NCBI GenBank assembly: GCA_964035545.1
Contig: CAXIUT010000057.1
Coordinates: 310,001 to 374,000 of the forward strand
Length of the DNA: 64,000 bases
Reading direction: 5' to 3'
Origin: Bugula neritina
Lineage: Eukaryota; Bryozoa; Gymnolaemata; Cheilostomatida; Bugulidae
How positions within the stretch are numbered: the first letter of the stretch is position 1; each line of letters begins with the position of its first letter. Shown here piece after piece: positions 51,796 to 62,439 of the stretch. The notes beneath the pieces are model-generated. The model was not told where the DNA came from and did no database searches. It was given only the letters and a program-made list of their open reading frames with translations. A program made the position numbers and the translations under genes.

Positions 51796-52698
51796 TCAAT
51801 ATTTGATTGAGAGTTTTTTTGATGAAGTTGGGTAGTTGTAGACATCTCCGTCATATTGTCCAAATTACGATGATTGGCGATATGCTCCAGGTCCAGGAAG
51901 TTTGATACTTGATTGCTAGATCTAATCGAAAGCAGTTATTCTTTTTGAATTACCAAATTTGGCCTGAGTTCCTCCTTTATGAGTTGAAACAAGATATTTT
52001 CCTATTTTAGATAAATTAGTGGGATTATTGTATTGCCCTGGACCTGGTACTTTGTTGTCTATGTCATTATGAATATACCTGAAGTACTGAATCTTTTGGA
52101 TCTTGATGTTCTGAAAGCGATTCTGCTTTATTCAGGATTGATGTAGTCTGTGGGAGAGGGGTTATCGTTTTGTGCATCAATGGTCATCTTTCTATCAAAT
52201 ATTTTTGTTCTATTTCCGAGGGTATATGAAGGAGCTCTTTTATTTCTGAGGGATGTTTATGTTTATAGATGATATTTACCGACTCCGGGTTGTTTGGTAA
52301 TATTTTTATTGATATAGGTATCATAGATAATTTTCTTTTTAGATGTATTGATACTTATCGATCGAGAGTAAGTGAGTATCCTTTGTTTTTTTGTCTATTT
52401 TTATCAAAAACTGTTGGAATGTTGTATCTGTTGCTGCCGGGAGCAGGTGAAGGATAGCGATTAATGGCAACTTTATGTCCATAGCCGATAATAGCACCTG
52501 TATTTTTATGATTTAGAGGGTTTCCTTGGTAGGTATTGACTGGACAACTGTATTGATGTTGATATACTTTGAGGAAGATGAGTTGAATCGAGGGGATTTT
52601 GAGAAGGCGTGGGTTTGTTTGGTGATGGAGTGGTTGGAGTGGGAGTTGTTTATTGAGGAGAAAGGGGACACTGATTTCAGACAATGTTTTTATTTCAT
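51796..52698 (-). CDS. SHIPPO/STPG-repeat (ODF3-like) ciliary protein
   Basis: Contains PGPGxY-type repeats: SPAPGSNRYNIP, QPGVGKYHLE, NKVPGPGQYNNPTNLSKIGK, and SSIKLPGPGAYRQSSEF. Such repeats define the sperm-tail PG-rich (STPG/ODF3) family of doublet-microtubule and flagellar proteins. The N-terminus is S/T/P-rich (MKEKHCLKSVSPSPQETTPT). A 20-nt intron at 52059-52078 joins FSTSG/D to NKVPG. Other frame changes near 52560 and 52370 need introns not fully resolved. TGA complement 51796-51798. Confidence 0.75.
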
Positions 52699-52951
52699 TA
52701 ATAATTAACTATAGTATTTAATACTATGGAACTAGCATGTCAGGTTTTTAAAATAAAACTTGAAAAAAATGAAATATAACTGGTTTTTCCAGTAAAAATA
52801 GTATTTATAATATAAAAAAGGAAGATTAAAGTTGTGAAAGAAAATAACTCCAATCCATTTAGCTTTTAGTTTTTCCATTTCTTAAATTTCAACCAAATAA
52901 TACAAAGATAAAAAATAATAACAACAATGATAATTAACAATACAAAAACAA

Positions 52952-55062
52952 TCAAAAAGAAATATTGATTCCTTTTCTTTTAAATATTTCTATTTTATCT
53001 CTATACCTCCTCAAGACGATCTTATTATTACTTAATGTAATATTCTTCAACTCTCCTAAATGATCAACTTCTTTTTAAAGCCACTAAAGACATCTCTCAG
53101 AAAATGAGTTATAACTTAAATTCAATGATGTTATTTGACTGCATCTGTTGATTAATTAAGGGAATATATCGTCTGTTAACTTGTTGTTCATTAGTTTTAC
53201 TTGTTTTAGTTTTGATTTGTTGGGGAATGATTCAGATATTGTCATCATTGAATTGTCTCCTAAGAAGGCGCCTCCTAAATCAAGAACCTAGAGTTTATCT
53301 TTTTGGAGTTATTCTAATATTTTTATGTATTTTTATGGGAGATCTAGTTTCTTTTTGCGTTTGTTGTCTGTTTTTTAATTTGAAATTATTGATTGTTCAG
53401 ATTCGTTCATATTTTGATTGTTTTTGCATTTGCGAATAGTTTTATATTTCTAATTCTAATTAAAAAAGTTAATAGAACTAAGAGTTTTTGAAGTTTGAAG
53501 TTTTCTTTATTTTACTTCTTTTGATTTTATCAAAGGTTGAGCATTTATGTTGCTCAAAGAATCTTTTCTTTTAAGTCCAAGCTAAACATCAATAGTGACT
53601 TAAGATAGATTTAAAAAAGGAGAAGAAGGGATAACATTCTGATGATTCATAGGTAAACCAGGTGAAGCTTATGATCCCTATCGACTATTTATTCCAATTA
53701 ATAGATTATTTTATTGCTGATTAAGAATGTTATTCTAATTTTTAATGGGTTTTGCTATGATTAGTGTTGTATTCTTTGCTCTAAGAGGAGTAGCAGGTCT
53801 GTTTCTGATATTTTTATTTTATATTTATCTTTTCTTTGTCTAAATATAACTATTTATGTCATTTATATTTTCACTGTTAAATTTAGTATTCTTTTTAATC
53901 ATTTAAATATCTACTGGCTTTAATTAAAAGTTAAACTAGTTGATTTATCTTTCTATTTTTGATTTGTATATTTGATTATAGCTGTCTATTTATCTGATAA
54001 GATACTAACCTTCTTCTCTAATATAGTGTTTTTAGTGATTAGGATCAATATAAACTATATTTTATTCTATATTTTATAAGTTGAATAAATTTTACATTCC
54101 TTAAGTCATCTTCTAAAAATTCATAACATAAATATTCTTTTTCTTTGTCAACTCTTATAATTATAATTATTTTATTAACTTATTCTTTTTATATTAAACT
54201 ATTGAATCTAAATTATTTATTAATTCTTTTTAAATATTTTTGACTATTTCGTTCATTTGTTTTATAAAAATTTTTATTTGTTTTAATTATTTAGTCTTTT
54301 TATCTGTTAGTAATTGTATTATTTAAGTTTAGTAAGTTTAAGAGTTTAGTTTTTCTTATCTATTTTGTAGTTATTAATAATTTTTGAAACAATTTTCAGT
54401 TAAAATACTAAATTGATTTAAAAACTTGTCATAGGGAATGATGGTGTGAAGTTTATGTTATCCAAAAAGACCGCAATTTGAACATATCAAACACTTATCT
54501 TCTAAACAAATTAAATCTGCTTTTTTTGAATGAAGAAGACAATGATCAAAATTGATACTTGATTTTTTAGATTATTTTTTGATATTCTTTTAGAATTAAG
54601 GCTATAAAAAGTTATTTTATTGATGTTTTGGGGATAATGAACCTATATATTCTGATAGTATGTTATCTTCACAGATAGTATCTGACAACTAGCTATAATT
54701 TCGATGTTAAATTTAACTTTTTCTCTCATAAGTAGTCGATTCCTCACCTTTTATATTGTTATTTTTGATTTTAATAGGAGTTTTTATTTCGTCAGTATCT
54801 TTTATTTTTTATTGATCTTTTTTTCCATGAGAGTTAATAGCTAGAGAAAGGAGTTATTCATTTGTATTAAAAGCTTATTCTTTGAATCTTCTTAATTGAA
54901 TTCTTTTTCTATCGAGAGGGCATACTGAATAATACTATTTGTACATATTTGTTCTTTAAGGCAAATCAGGCAGAGTGTATGTTGACAGTTGATCAGTGAT
55001 TTTGGAGGATTTTAGTTGGTGTACTTCTAGTGGCATTGAGGGCAGGTTATTGAGTTATCCAT
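52952..55062 (-). CDS. RING-B-box-coiled-coil protein with C-terminal leucine-rich repeats
   Basis: Predicted E3 ubiquitin ligase of about 696 residues. RING: MDNSITCPQCHEKYTNENPP, LINCQHTLCLICLKEQI, then a 20-nt intron (54925-54944) and CPLDRKRI. B-box: DHCLLHSKKADLICLEDKC followed by LICSNCGLFGEHKLHT. A long coiled coil comes next (EYKKNKLIKELELEELTKKK), then a linker with SPGLPMNHQNVIPSSPF. The C-terminus has leucine-rich repeats (LEVLDLGGAFLGDN, LKQVKLMNNKLTDDI, ITSLNLSYNSFSE, LKNITLSNNKIV) and ends KRKGINISF. From B-box to stop the frame is continuous for about 1.6 kb. RBCC order is that of TRIM proteins; LRRs at the end are unusual. Confidence 0.88.
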
Positions 55063-55258
55063 TTTTCTGTTTGTTTTGTAGTAAATTAATAGAAAGTTAT
55101 TGTTTTGATAATTTCTAAGAATATATAGAGCTTAATATCGGCATTGAATAAGTTATTTAATTTCTACTAGCAAATATAAATAAGAAGTATTTTAATCATT
55201 TATGTTAGTTGTAATAGTTGATTGAAATGATAGAAGATAATGCATAAATGCTATGTAA

Positions 55259-55869
55259 TCAAAAGTTTTATCCTTTGAAGTTTCTGTAGGTTCCTTTTTA
55301 TATCATTTGATTTTCAAGGGTAATAGGCACATAATTTCTTAATTTATTCAATTAATTTTCACGAGGATAGCAACTTATAATATTGAATGGTTTCTGTTGT
55401 CCCTCGTATACTCTAAATCGTTAGAATCCTTTCTTTCTAGGCTGCCCTTCGATTTTACCTGCACCTCCTGCGGGTTCATACTTGCCAATATTGCTCTATA
55501 TTTTTCCTTTTGATTGATTTTGACTGATAGATGGCAATTTGTAGCCTTAGGTTTGTCTTTCAGGGTTCGTGGTGATTGGCTAGACTCGTTCCAGATAGGG
55601 TTTTGTTGAACTTTTTTGTTCTTTGAAATCAGAGTGGTTGCGTTCTAGTTGTCTGTGTTATTTGGGAGGCATTTTTTATAATTTTTGGAGAGAACTGTAC
55701 ATGTTTCTCTCTTGGGCGGAGAAGTAGTCATTCGCTTTACTGGCTTTGGCGTGATAGAGACTGTCATAGAGGTTGCGGGATTGGCTGAATAAGTGATGTG
55801 GTACTAGGTTGGGTTTGCGTAGCGAGGGCTGCGGTATTAGTAGGTGTAGGGACGAGGATCGACCAGCAT
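55259..55869 (-). CDS. unknown protein, Tyr/Lys/Gly-rich
   Basis: About 196 residues. MLVDPRPYTYEYRSPRYANP, a 20-nt intron (55785-55804), then RNLYDSLYHAKASKANDYFS, RQLERNHSDFKEQK, and GKYEPAGGAGKIEGQPRKKG, ending NQMIEKGTYRNFKGENF. Splicing is supported because both flanks are in good frames and the joined codon is TAC. The composition suggests a basic structural protein. No family recognised. It lies divergent to CFAP144. Confidence 0.65.
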
Positions 55870-56055
55870 CACTTGCAATAAAAATATTATATGAAAACTA
55901 CTAATTCATTTTCATCTATTTATCTAAGTTCATATTTGATAAAATTATCAATGGACTTAAATAAAGCTATCTGATGATTCGATATTAATTTATTGCTATA
56001 AATAGATTTAGGTGAATGGAACAAATAAATATTCTAATAAGTTATATAAAATTTA
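55870..56055. promoter_or_regulatory. divergent promoter region
   Basis: AT-rich 186-bp spacer between divergent genes. No defined motif. Confidence 0.4.
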
Positions 56056-56558
56056 ATGGCAGGAGGTAAAGGTAAATCCCCGGAAAAGGTTGAAAGAGTC
56101 AAAGATCCCGTCTCAGTAGTTCAATTTCTATTTAGTAAATGAGAATTCACAGGGAGAGTTTACATAAATAGACTGTAGCTGAGAAAATCAATGAATAGTT
56201 CAAGATACCTCGACCCTAACATGTCAATTTTTACACTTAAAAACCAAATAACAACCCATACCTTCTCATGAAAATGAAAAACTAAGGTAAAAACATAAAC
56301 GGAGTTGACTATGAATAGAAATTACGTGATGGATATTACAAAGCCTAGCTGACAGGATAAATAAACGACAAATTAAAAACAGTGACTCACACTCCTAAGG
56401 ACAAATGGAATGTTCCGCAGACAGCCAACCAGGAAATCGGGTGGCTAGCGAATGTAGATTTCGATATATTAAGCAAAGATTTCCTGAGCATTCCAAATTT
56501 ATTCATAAGCGAGAGGGGTGTCCGTAGACTCATTATGCTGACAACTACTATACTATGA
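56056..56558 (+). CDS. CFAP144: CFAP144/FAM183-like ciliary protein
   Basis: About 160 residues. MAGGKGKSPEKVERVKDPVS, then a 20-nt intron (56116-56135), then REHLHK-like helix region, IPRPEHVNFYTEKPNNNPYL, DYEEKLRDGYYKAEL and the diagnostic TPKDKWNVPQTANQEIGWL, close to the conserved PVTTSQEVGW of FAM183/CFAP144, an axonemal doublet-associated protein. TGA at 56556-56558 is only 77 bp from the right telomere of the chromosome. Family assignment rests mainly on the C-terminal motif. Confidence 0.75.
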
Positions 56559-56635
56559 GTCATGTTTCGTTGTTTAGCAATAAATCTAAGAAATGATCTT
56601 TATCGACTATATATCTATTATTTTGATATGCTGGA

Positions 56636-56727
56636 GGGGTTGGGGTTGGGGTTGGGGTTGGGGTTGGGGTTGGGGTTGGGGTTGGGGTTGGGGTTGGGGT
56701 TGGGGTTGGGGTTGGGGTTGGGGTTGG
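56636..56727 (+). repeat. right-end telomere (GGGGTT)n of chromosome 2
   Basis: Uninterrupted GGGGTT repeats running into the second N block. Closes the 54.6-kb chromosome that starts at 2139. Confidence 0.97.
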
Positions 56728-56927
56728 NNNNNNNNNNNNNNNNNNNNNNNNNNNNNNNNNNNNNNNNNNNNNNNNNNNNNNNNNNNNNNNNNNNNNNNNN
56801 NNNNNNNNNNNNNNNNNNNNNNNNNNNNNNNNNNNNNNNNNNNNNNNNNNNNNNNNNNNNNNNNNNNNNNNNNNNNNNNNNNNNNNNNNNNNNNNNNNNN
56901 NNNNNNNNNNNNNNNNNNNNNNNNNNN
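56728..56927. other. assembly gap, exactly 200 N
   Basis: Same length as the gap at 1939-2138 and also placed between opposing telomeres, hence an artificial spacer. Confidence 0.97.
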
Positions 56928-56997
56928 CCCAACCCCAACCCCAACCCCAACCCCAACCCCAACCCCAACCCCAACCCCAACCCCGAACCCCAACCCC
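56928..56997 (+). repeat. left-end telomere of chromosome 3, outer array
   Basis: CCCCAA repeats with one variant unit (CCCCGAA near 56981-56987) ending at CCCCTTATTG. Confidence 0.95.
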
Positions 56998-57038
56998 TTA
57001 TTGTTATTGATAAAAATATTGATGATAAAAATATTGAT
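56998..57038. other. 41-bp AT-rich island between two telomeric arrays
   Basis: Contains a direct repeat of gataaaaatattgat (57009-57023 and 57024-57038). It separates the outer and inner CCCCAA arrays. Confidence 0.9.
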
Positions 57039-57125
57039 CCCAACCCCAACCCCAACCCCAACCCCAACCCCAACCCCAACCCCAACCCCAACCCCAACCC
57101 CAACCCCAACCCCAACCCCAACCCC
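57039..57125 (+). repeat. inner CCCCAA array of chromosome 3
   Basis: About 14 perfect units ending CCCCTCAC. The first gene starts only 46 bp further on. Confidence 0.95.
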
Positions 57126-57170
57126 TCACATCCCATAATTATACAAGAAATAAATAATCAAATCTTGAAC

Positions 57171-58325
57171 ATGTAGAAATTGTTGATATTCTTATTCAAA
57201 AAGCATATATCAAGTGACTCCCGTCTTTTCCTCTAGTAACTATCACTCCTACGTCCTCTATCTCTAAGAAACATAAACCTCAACATGTAAGAGATCTACT
57301 TAATATCATATCTCCTCTCAAAAAATATAATAACATACTCCTCATCCCACTTTACCCTCACTCTCAACCACTACATGGTCTTTATCTACTAACGTCTGCA
57401 TAAAATAAAAATATTTGCTAAAGAACTACATCCACAGTTTCAAGTCCTTTTAGACAAATATATCTAAAACGATTTTTATCCTGTAGCTTTTCCAAAGAAA
57501 ACATACTAGTTTCTAAAAGAATAGAAGAACAATCAGTAACAAAAAAAGAAAAATGCTAAACAAGAACCTTTATAACTCAATAAGATAAACTACAGTAAGT
57601 TGATATACGAAAGTGATAATAGCATGGATACATTGAAGGAGGGGTAAATAAAAGTAGCAATCAATATTGAATAGTTGTCTGTTCTTTTAAAATATAGCAA
57701 GTATTAGAAAATGATGGGAAAATAGAGAATACAATCATTAATAAAATAATTTAAAATATAATAAAAAACATCCATCTACTATTAAATGTACATCATCTCG
57801 AAATAAAACTCTCAAAAAAAAGATATTCTCAATCAAATAATGTAATCATAAGACTATCTTAGATAATAAATCAAGTATTAAAAAATATAAGAATTTATCC
57901 TTCACTCCATTAGAAAACATTTCATACTCGAATAAAACACATCATAAACTTAAGTCGTCTATAAGTAAAATCGAGAGGATACTTTGAATTGTCTTCTTCT
58001 ATTCAACTTGATAAAAAAGTATCCACTAATCAACTAAAAATAGCTCACATCCCATACACTGCTACCAGCAGTTGTGATGAGAAAACATCTCAATATCCTA
58101 TTACAAGCTGGATTGGTTAATTTCTATATCGAAGGACCAAGGTCGTTAGTCTATAAGATAGTATAAATATAGCAAATAAAAAATAGTCACATCAAAAATA
58201 TATCAGAAAGCTATCAAAAAATACTCATACTCATGGAATCAGACAGCCTTAACAAAGAACAACTACTCAAGTTCTAGTGCATGAAAAACGATCTCGATGA
58301 TATCTTGCTGCTATTCGAAGAGTGA
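57171..58325 (+). CDS. unknown, possibly RNA polymerase III RPC3-like
   Basis: Intronless, 384 residues, starting MEKLLIFLFKKHISSDSRLF. Helical throughout. It contains LISYLLSKNIITYSSSHFTL, FQVLLDKYIENDFYPVAF, PAVVMRKHLNILLQAGLVNF and LLKFECMKNDLDDILLLFEE. The winged-helix-like pattern and late HxxxLLxxGxV segment recall RPC3/C82 of RNA polymerase III, but this is a weak resemblance by eye. It starts 46 bp from the telomeric array. An ATP-independent structural role in a larger complex is as likely. Confidence 0.6.
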
Positions 58326-58514
58326 TGTTAAAGATAAAATATTGTAATCAAATACTATTAATAAGTATAACTAATTGATAGATATTAAAATAGTATCATT
58401 GATTGGTAGATATTATAAATAGTATAATAGATAAAATATTATGAATAATGAGTATAACTGATTGATAGATATTATGAATGAGTATTAGTAAGTCAAATAT
58501 TAACAAATAAGCTA
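58326..58514. repeat. intergenic region with approx. 30-bp imperfect tandem repeat
   Basis: Between about 58360 and 58490 a unit of about 30 bp based on gatagatatta...aatgagtat recurs about four times with substitutions. It lies between convergent genes. No coding frame. Confidence 0.6.
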
Positions 58515-59342
58515 TCATATTTTTAGCTATTAGGGAACTATTTTTTATCCTTTTTAATTTTAGTCTTTTTTGGAATTAGCCAAAACAAATATGTACAGCT
58601 TGCCATTTTTTTTCCTTTCCTAGTGAAGCACCTCAAAGTCAAACTATTTTATCAACTTCTCCCAATTCCTATTCGAAAAGTAGCCTCCCCTTATCAAATT
58701 ATACCCCCACTTTATATTCTACCAATAGTGAAATTCCACAATACTGGATATCCCCTCATTCATCAGCATGACCTTCCCTCCCTTTTTGCATACTCTTTGT
58801 ATAAGATAAAATACCTTCTCATTTCAGACAGCGCCTTATGAGGATTCAAGACATACTACAGCCCAAAAGTGTCGATCACGCAATCGAAGCTGTTAGAAGG
58901 AAATGGCATCTCCATCACGTCTCCCACGATATAGCTGTAATTTATAAAAGGACTGACTTTAGCACTGCCAATACTCGCCATATTGGGACTGAAGTCAATC
59001 AAAGTCAACTTGGTTTATGGTTTATAGTATTTTAAATTTCTATTAGACCCCACACAAGTCTAAAGAACCTATCTCGAGAACAACATACCTTTCCCTCACA
59101 AACACCAGCGAGAGTCTACCTGTACTTATTGATAGAGAACTGATTGTAACTTCTTTAGTATGAGTCCATGACTGAGTCAATAGAGAAGGCAGCTTCTTGG
59201 TTGGTTTAGAAGAGATGGGAACTTAGTTAATTATTTTAAATAAGTTTTTAGATATCTTTGTTGATTTTGTTGTATTAGAAATACTTCAAATAAGTCAGTC
59301 CTCCCAATCCGCATATTCCTATATCCTATCATCAATACCCAT
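58515..59342 (-). CDS. class I SAM-dependent methyltransferase (METTL7/UbiE-like)
   Basis: About 255 residues. Start MGICGLGGLTYLKYFEYNKI with a 20-nt intron after the fourth coding base (59319-59338). Then SVMDSYERSYNQFSINKYRE; the SAM site VLETCVGSNRNLKYYKP, assembled by a 20-nt intron (59069-59088); LTLIDFSPNMASI (acidic loop); GDVMEMPFPSNSFDCVIDTF; a third 20-nt intron (58795-58814); VCKKGGKVMLMNEG; and a C-terminal region KWGYNLIRGGYFSNRNWEKL. The order is that of Methyltransf_11 proteins close to METTL7 and UbiE. The substrate is unknown. All three introns are exactly 20 nt. Confidence 0.88.
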
Positions 59343-59698
59343 AAACCCTAAAAATTTGTACATCTACGATTATTATATATCTAACACATTTAATATTAAC
59401 CTTTCCTTTAAAATATCCTATTAACAACAACAACAAATAAATACCTATTAACAAAATTAAATGAATACCTTACTAACAACAAATAAATAAATACCTATAA
59501 ACAACAATACATGAATACTTATTAAACAATGATAAATAAATACCTATTAACAACAATACATGAATACTTATTAAAGAACAATACAAGAGTCTTTTAATTA
59601 TAAAATATAATTTAATATCCACAGAAATCAAACTATAGTAATCTTAATACATCAAAAATAACTAAGTAAATACTCAAAATAGCAAATAACAATTAGTA
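59343..59698. repeat. intergenic AT-rich tandem repeat region
   Basis: From about 59405 to 59585 a 30-40 bp unit containing aataaatacctattaacaac or the variant acatgaatacttattaaa recurs about five times. No coding frame. Confidence 0.65.
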
Positions 59699-60379
59699 TC
59701 ACAACTGACTCCAAAGAGTAGACTAGATCAGTGCATTAATACTTTCTAGTCTAAAATATTAAGAACCCAAACGAATAATCTCTTGGACCTTAATTCTCCT
59801 TTCTTCATTCAAAAACAAAGCCATCCACTTCCTATCATACCTCCTCAATACATACTCCTCATTCTTATCCCTCTTTAAGACCAGTCTAGTCCCTCCTACC
59901 TTCATCTCCATCTCATCTGACAACTACCTAGTATAGGATTATTAGATTTATCCATCAAAGACTTTCCAGACTACCTTTCCAAGACTTTTCATGATAGTGA
60001 TGAAGCCATCTTCTACTTCAACCATAATAGTGTTTTTGCAGTCAGTTAGAGTTATTTTCTTTCTCATTAGAAATACTCCTAGACCCACTCCACAATCTTT
60101 AACCATTATACACCCAGATACTATTCTAATTTTAACTTTGAATTGATTACTAGCTCCTCCCTTCCACTGCTGGTCGCAATCCCCCAAAGTACCAAAACTC
60201 AAATATTATTTATCTTTCAGTCTCAAATGAAAAGAAGAGTAAGAGTTAGTCAAAGTCAGTCGAGTAAATAACAATGAACTTTGAATCGAGTTGTCAGTCG
60301 ATGAAGTCAGATGCTTAACACTGTTCTGCTATAACTAGTCGATTAGCACCTACTGACAGTGACAGTTAATTTGTCCCAT
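59699..60379 (-). CDS. FHA-like domain protein
   Basis: Intronless, 226 residues. MGQINCHCQEVLIDELEQNS; then a beta-rich domain HLRLKDKEYLSFGTLGDCDQ, QWKGGASNQFKVKIRIVSG, VKDCGVGLGVFLMRKKITL and MVEVEDGFITIMKSLGKVV. The pattern G..GDCD...KGASN....I....ikDcG...G.F resembles forkhead-associated domains found in ciliate proteins, which bind phosphothreonine. Key FHA residues (RxxSxH, NG) are not all visible, so the call is tentative. A basic C-terminus follows (LRRYDRKWMALFLNEERRIK). It is divergent to carboxypeptidase 2. Confidence 0.6.
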
Positions 60380-60517
60380 TTAATTATATTTATTCAAAAC
60401 CATCAACTCTTAATATCTATTCAGGCTTTATCTCTATCAATTGGCCAAAACTACTATTTCAGATGTTTATCAAATTGATAAAGTAGTAATTGATATTTTA
60501 TAATTAGTAGATATCTG

Positions 60518-61991
60518 ATGCTCAATAATAATCACCTACTCGTTCTTCTCTCTTGCATATTTATCTCCATCTCCTGCCAAAATGACTAAGACATCATCGA
60601 TATCAGCAACATCACTGTATTTCCACAAGACTACAGTCATAATATCAGAGCAGGATATCTCAATGTCACTCCCAACAATCAAGCTCTCTACTACATCTTC
60701 TGCTAAAGGTATTTCCTCTTTCATGCAGTCAAGACAACCCAGACAACGATCCGGTCATTCTCTGGCTGAATGGAGGACCAGGATGCTCTTCACTAACAGG
60801 TTTTTTCACGTAAAACGGGCCATTTCTTTTCAAGTAGAATGACCCTTCAATGATGTATCATAACTAACACGCCTGGAACAAACATGCCAACGTGATATAC
60901 TTATAAAGTCCAGGAACAGTAGGCTTTTCAACAGCAACAGACAAATACAAAACTAGTAATGACACTTCAGTAGCAAAAGACAACCTCAAAGCACTGCAAA
61001 TGTTTTTTGACTATCACAAACACTTCTCAGGCAATGATTTCTATTTAGCTGGGTAGAGTTATGCAGGCATCTACATACCGAGACTAGCAGAATAAATATT
61101 GAATTTCAATGACGGTGCACAAGATACAAGGATAAATCTACGAGGAATACTGATAGGAAATGCCTGTACTCATCCCTACTAGTGCTATACAGCTAAATAC
61201 TATTCAAGATTTAGTACATAATTCTGGTACACTCGAGGATTCATGGATGACAGCCTCTACAACCAGTATCAAAATACATGTATAAAATCATAAAGTTCAA
61301 CTAGTTGCATAGCTATTCAAAAAACTATCAGTGATAACTTTATCAATACTGGAGCCAATATCTACAACATCTATGCCAAATGCTACAAGCCAATCTACCC
61401 TCCTCAATATTAATCAATATTCATCAAGTACTAGGAAGTGATGAACAAATATCATTAGAAATAACATAGTTTAAAACATCCTTTGAGATGCACTGATGCC
61501 ATTGGACCACTAACTGTCCTTAATACTAATTAGTTTAGATCTGCATTCAAAGTCTAAGAATTCAATGATACCCTTTTCTGGACTCCTTGCTCAGATGTAT
61601 TTCACTAATAATCAAGAAACTCAATTATACCATCGAATCTAAAGCTGCCTACTCCACTCTGCCTACTCTAGTAACAGCAGGAATCAAAATATTCTACTTC
61701 TCTGGGGATCTAGATGCCATCGTTCCCATCCAAGGAACACTCTACTGGTTCGATAAGTATCGTAAAGATCATGGAATGCCCATCAAGAGGAGTTGGAGAC
61801 CCTGGGTATCTACCAGTCAAAATATATCAGGTATGCTATGGGAGCTAGATGCTCTGACTTTGGCGACAGTTAGAGGAGCAGGACATATGGTACCTTCAGA
61901 CAAACCAGCAGAAGCAGAATAAATACTAAATGTCTTTCTTGAAAGAACCACCTGGAAATATCCAGACTACTACTTGGAGACTTCAATATGA
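60518..61991 (+). CDS. serine carboxypeptidase (S10), copy 2
   Basis: About 475 residues. Signal peptide [20 protein letters not shown]; oxyanion region [24 protein letters not shown] with the substrate-binding Glu from TAA (60811); [20 protein letters not shown] with Glu from TAA (60904); nucleophile motif [16 protein letters not shown] with Glu from TAG (61054); Asp in [17 protein letters not shown]; His in [17 protein letters not shown]. Introns 60709-60728 and 61597-61616, both 20 nt. The gene is intact with no in-frame TGA. It is a diverged paralogue of the copy on chromosome 2, and together they provide the best evidence that both TAA and TAG mean Glu. Confidence 0.96.
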
Positions 61992-62430
61992 ATAAACCTA
62001 TGTGACCATTTTGATTAGTTCATTCAATAATAATAAATAAATATCCAACAGAGAGGATGATAGTCGACATTCAGTCTAGATAGAGATATTATAAGTCTAG
62101 ATAGAGATATTATTAAGTTGAGATGCTAGACATTAAGTTTATATATGAAGTTAGACAGTAGATGTTATTAAATTTAAAAGAGATTAATTTTAGATAGATA
62201 TTAGGTTGAGATAATAATCAAATAAATCACTGCTGGTAGTACTAATTTTGTATGTTGATGACATCTTTCCGGTGTTTATTATAATTTTTATCTCTATTGA
62301 TTTTACTACTACTATTGTTTTCCTCTTATTTCTTTTTTTATTTATTGATGTCAGATTGATAGTTGATTTTAGCCATTTCTGACGACTTCTTTGTGATATC
62401 ACTATTAAACACTATTTTGCTTTAAGAACT
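61992..62430. repeat. intergenic region with short direct repeats
   Basis: Contains a near-perfect direct repeat of gtctagatagagatatta (about 62073-62090 and 62096-62113) and AT-rich sequence with variants of agatagatatta further on. No convincing gene on either strand. Confidence 0.5.
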
Positions 62431-62439
62431 ATCAATAGT

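Noticed and set aside
52269-52708. Plus-strand frames opposite the SHIPPO gene
   Set aside because: Shadow frames; the minus strand carries PGPGxY repeats.
56562-57176. Similar repeat frames around the second gap
   Set aside because: Same telomeric artefact; the short unique ends do not form a gene.
58326-58514. CRISPR-like array
   Set aside because: The repeats are imperfect, AT-rich and without unique spacers; this is a eukaryotic nuclear genome.
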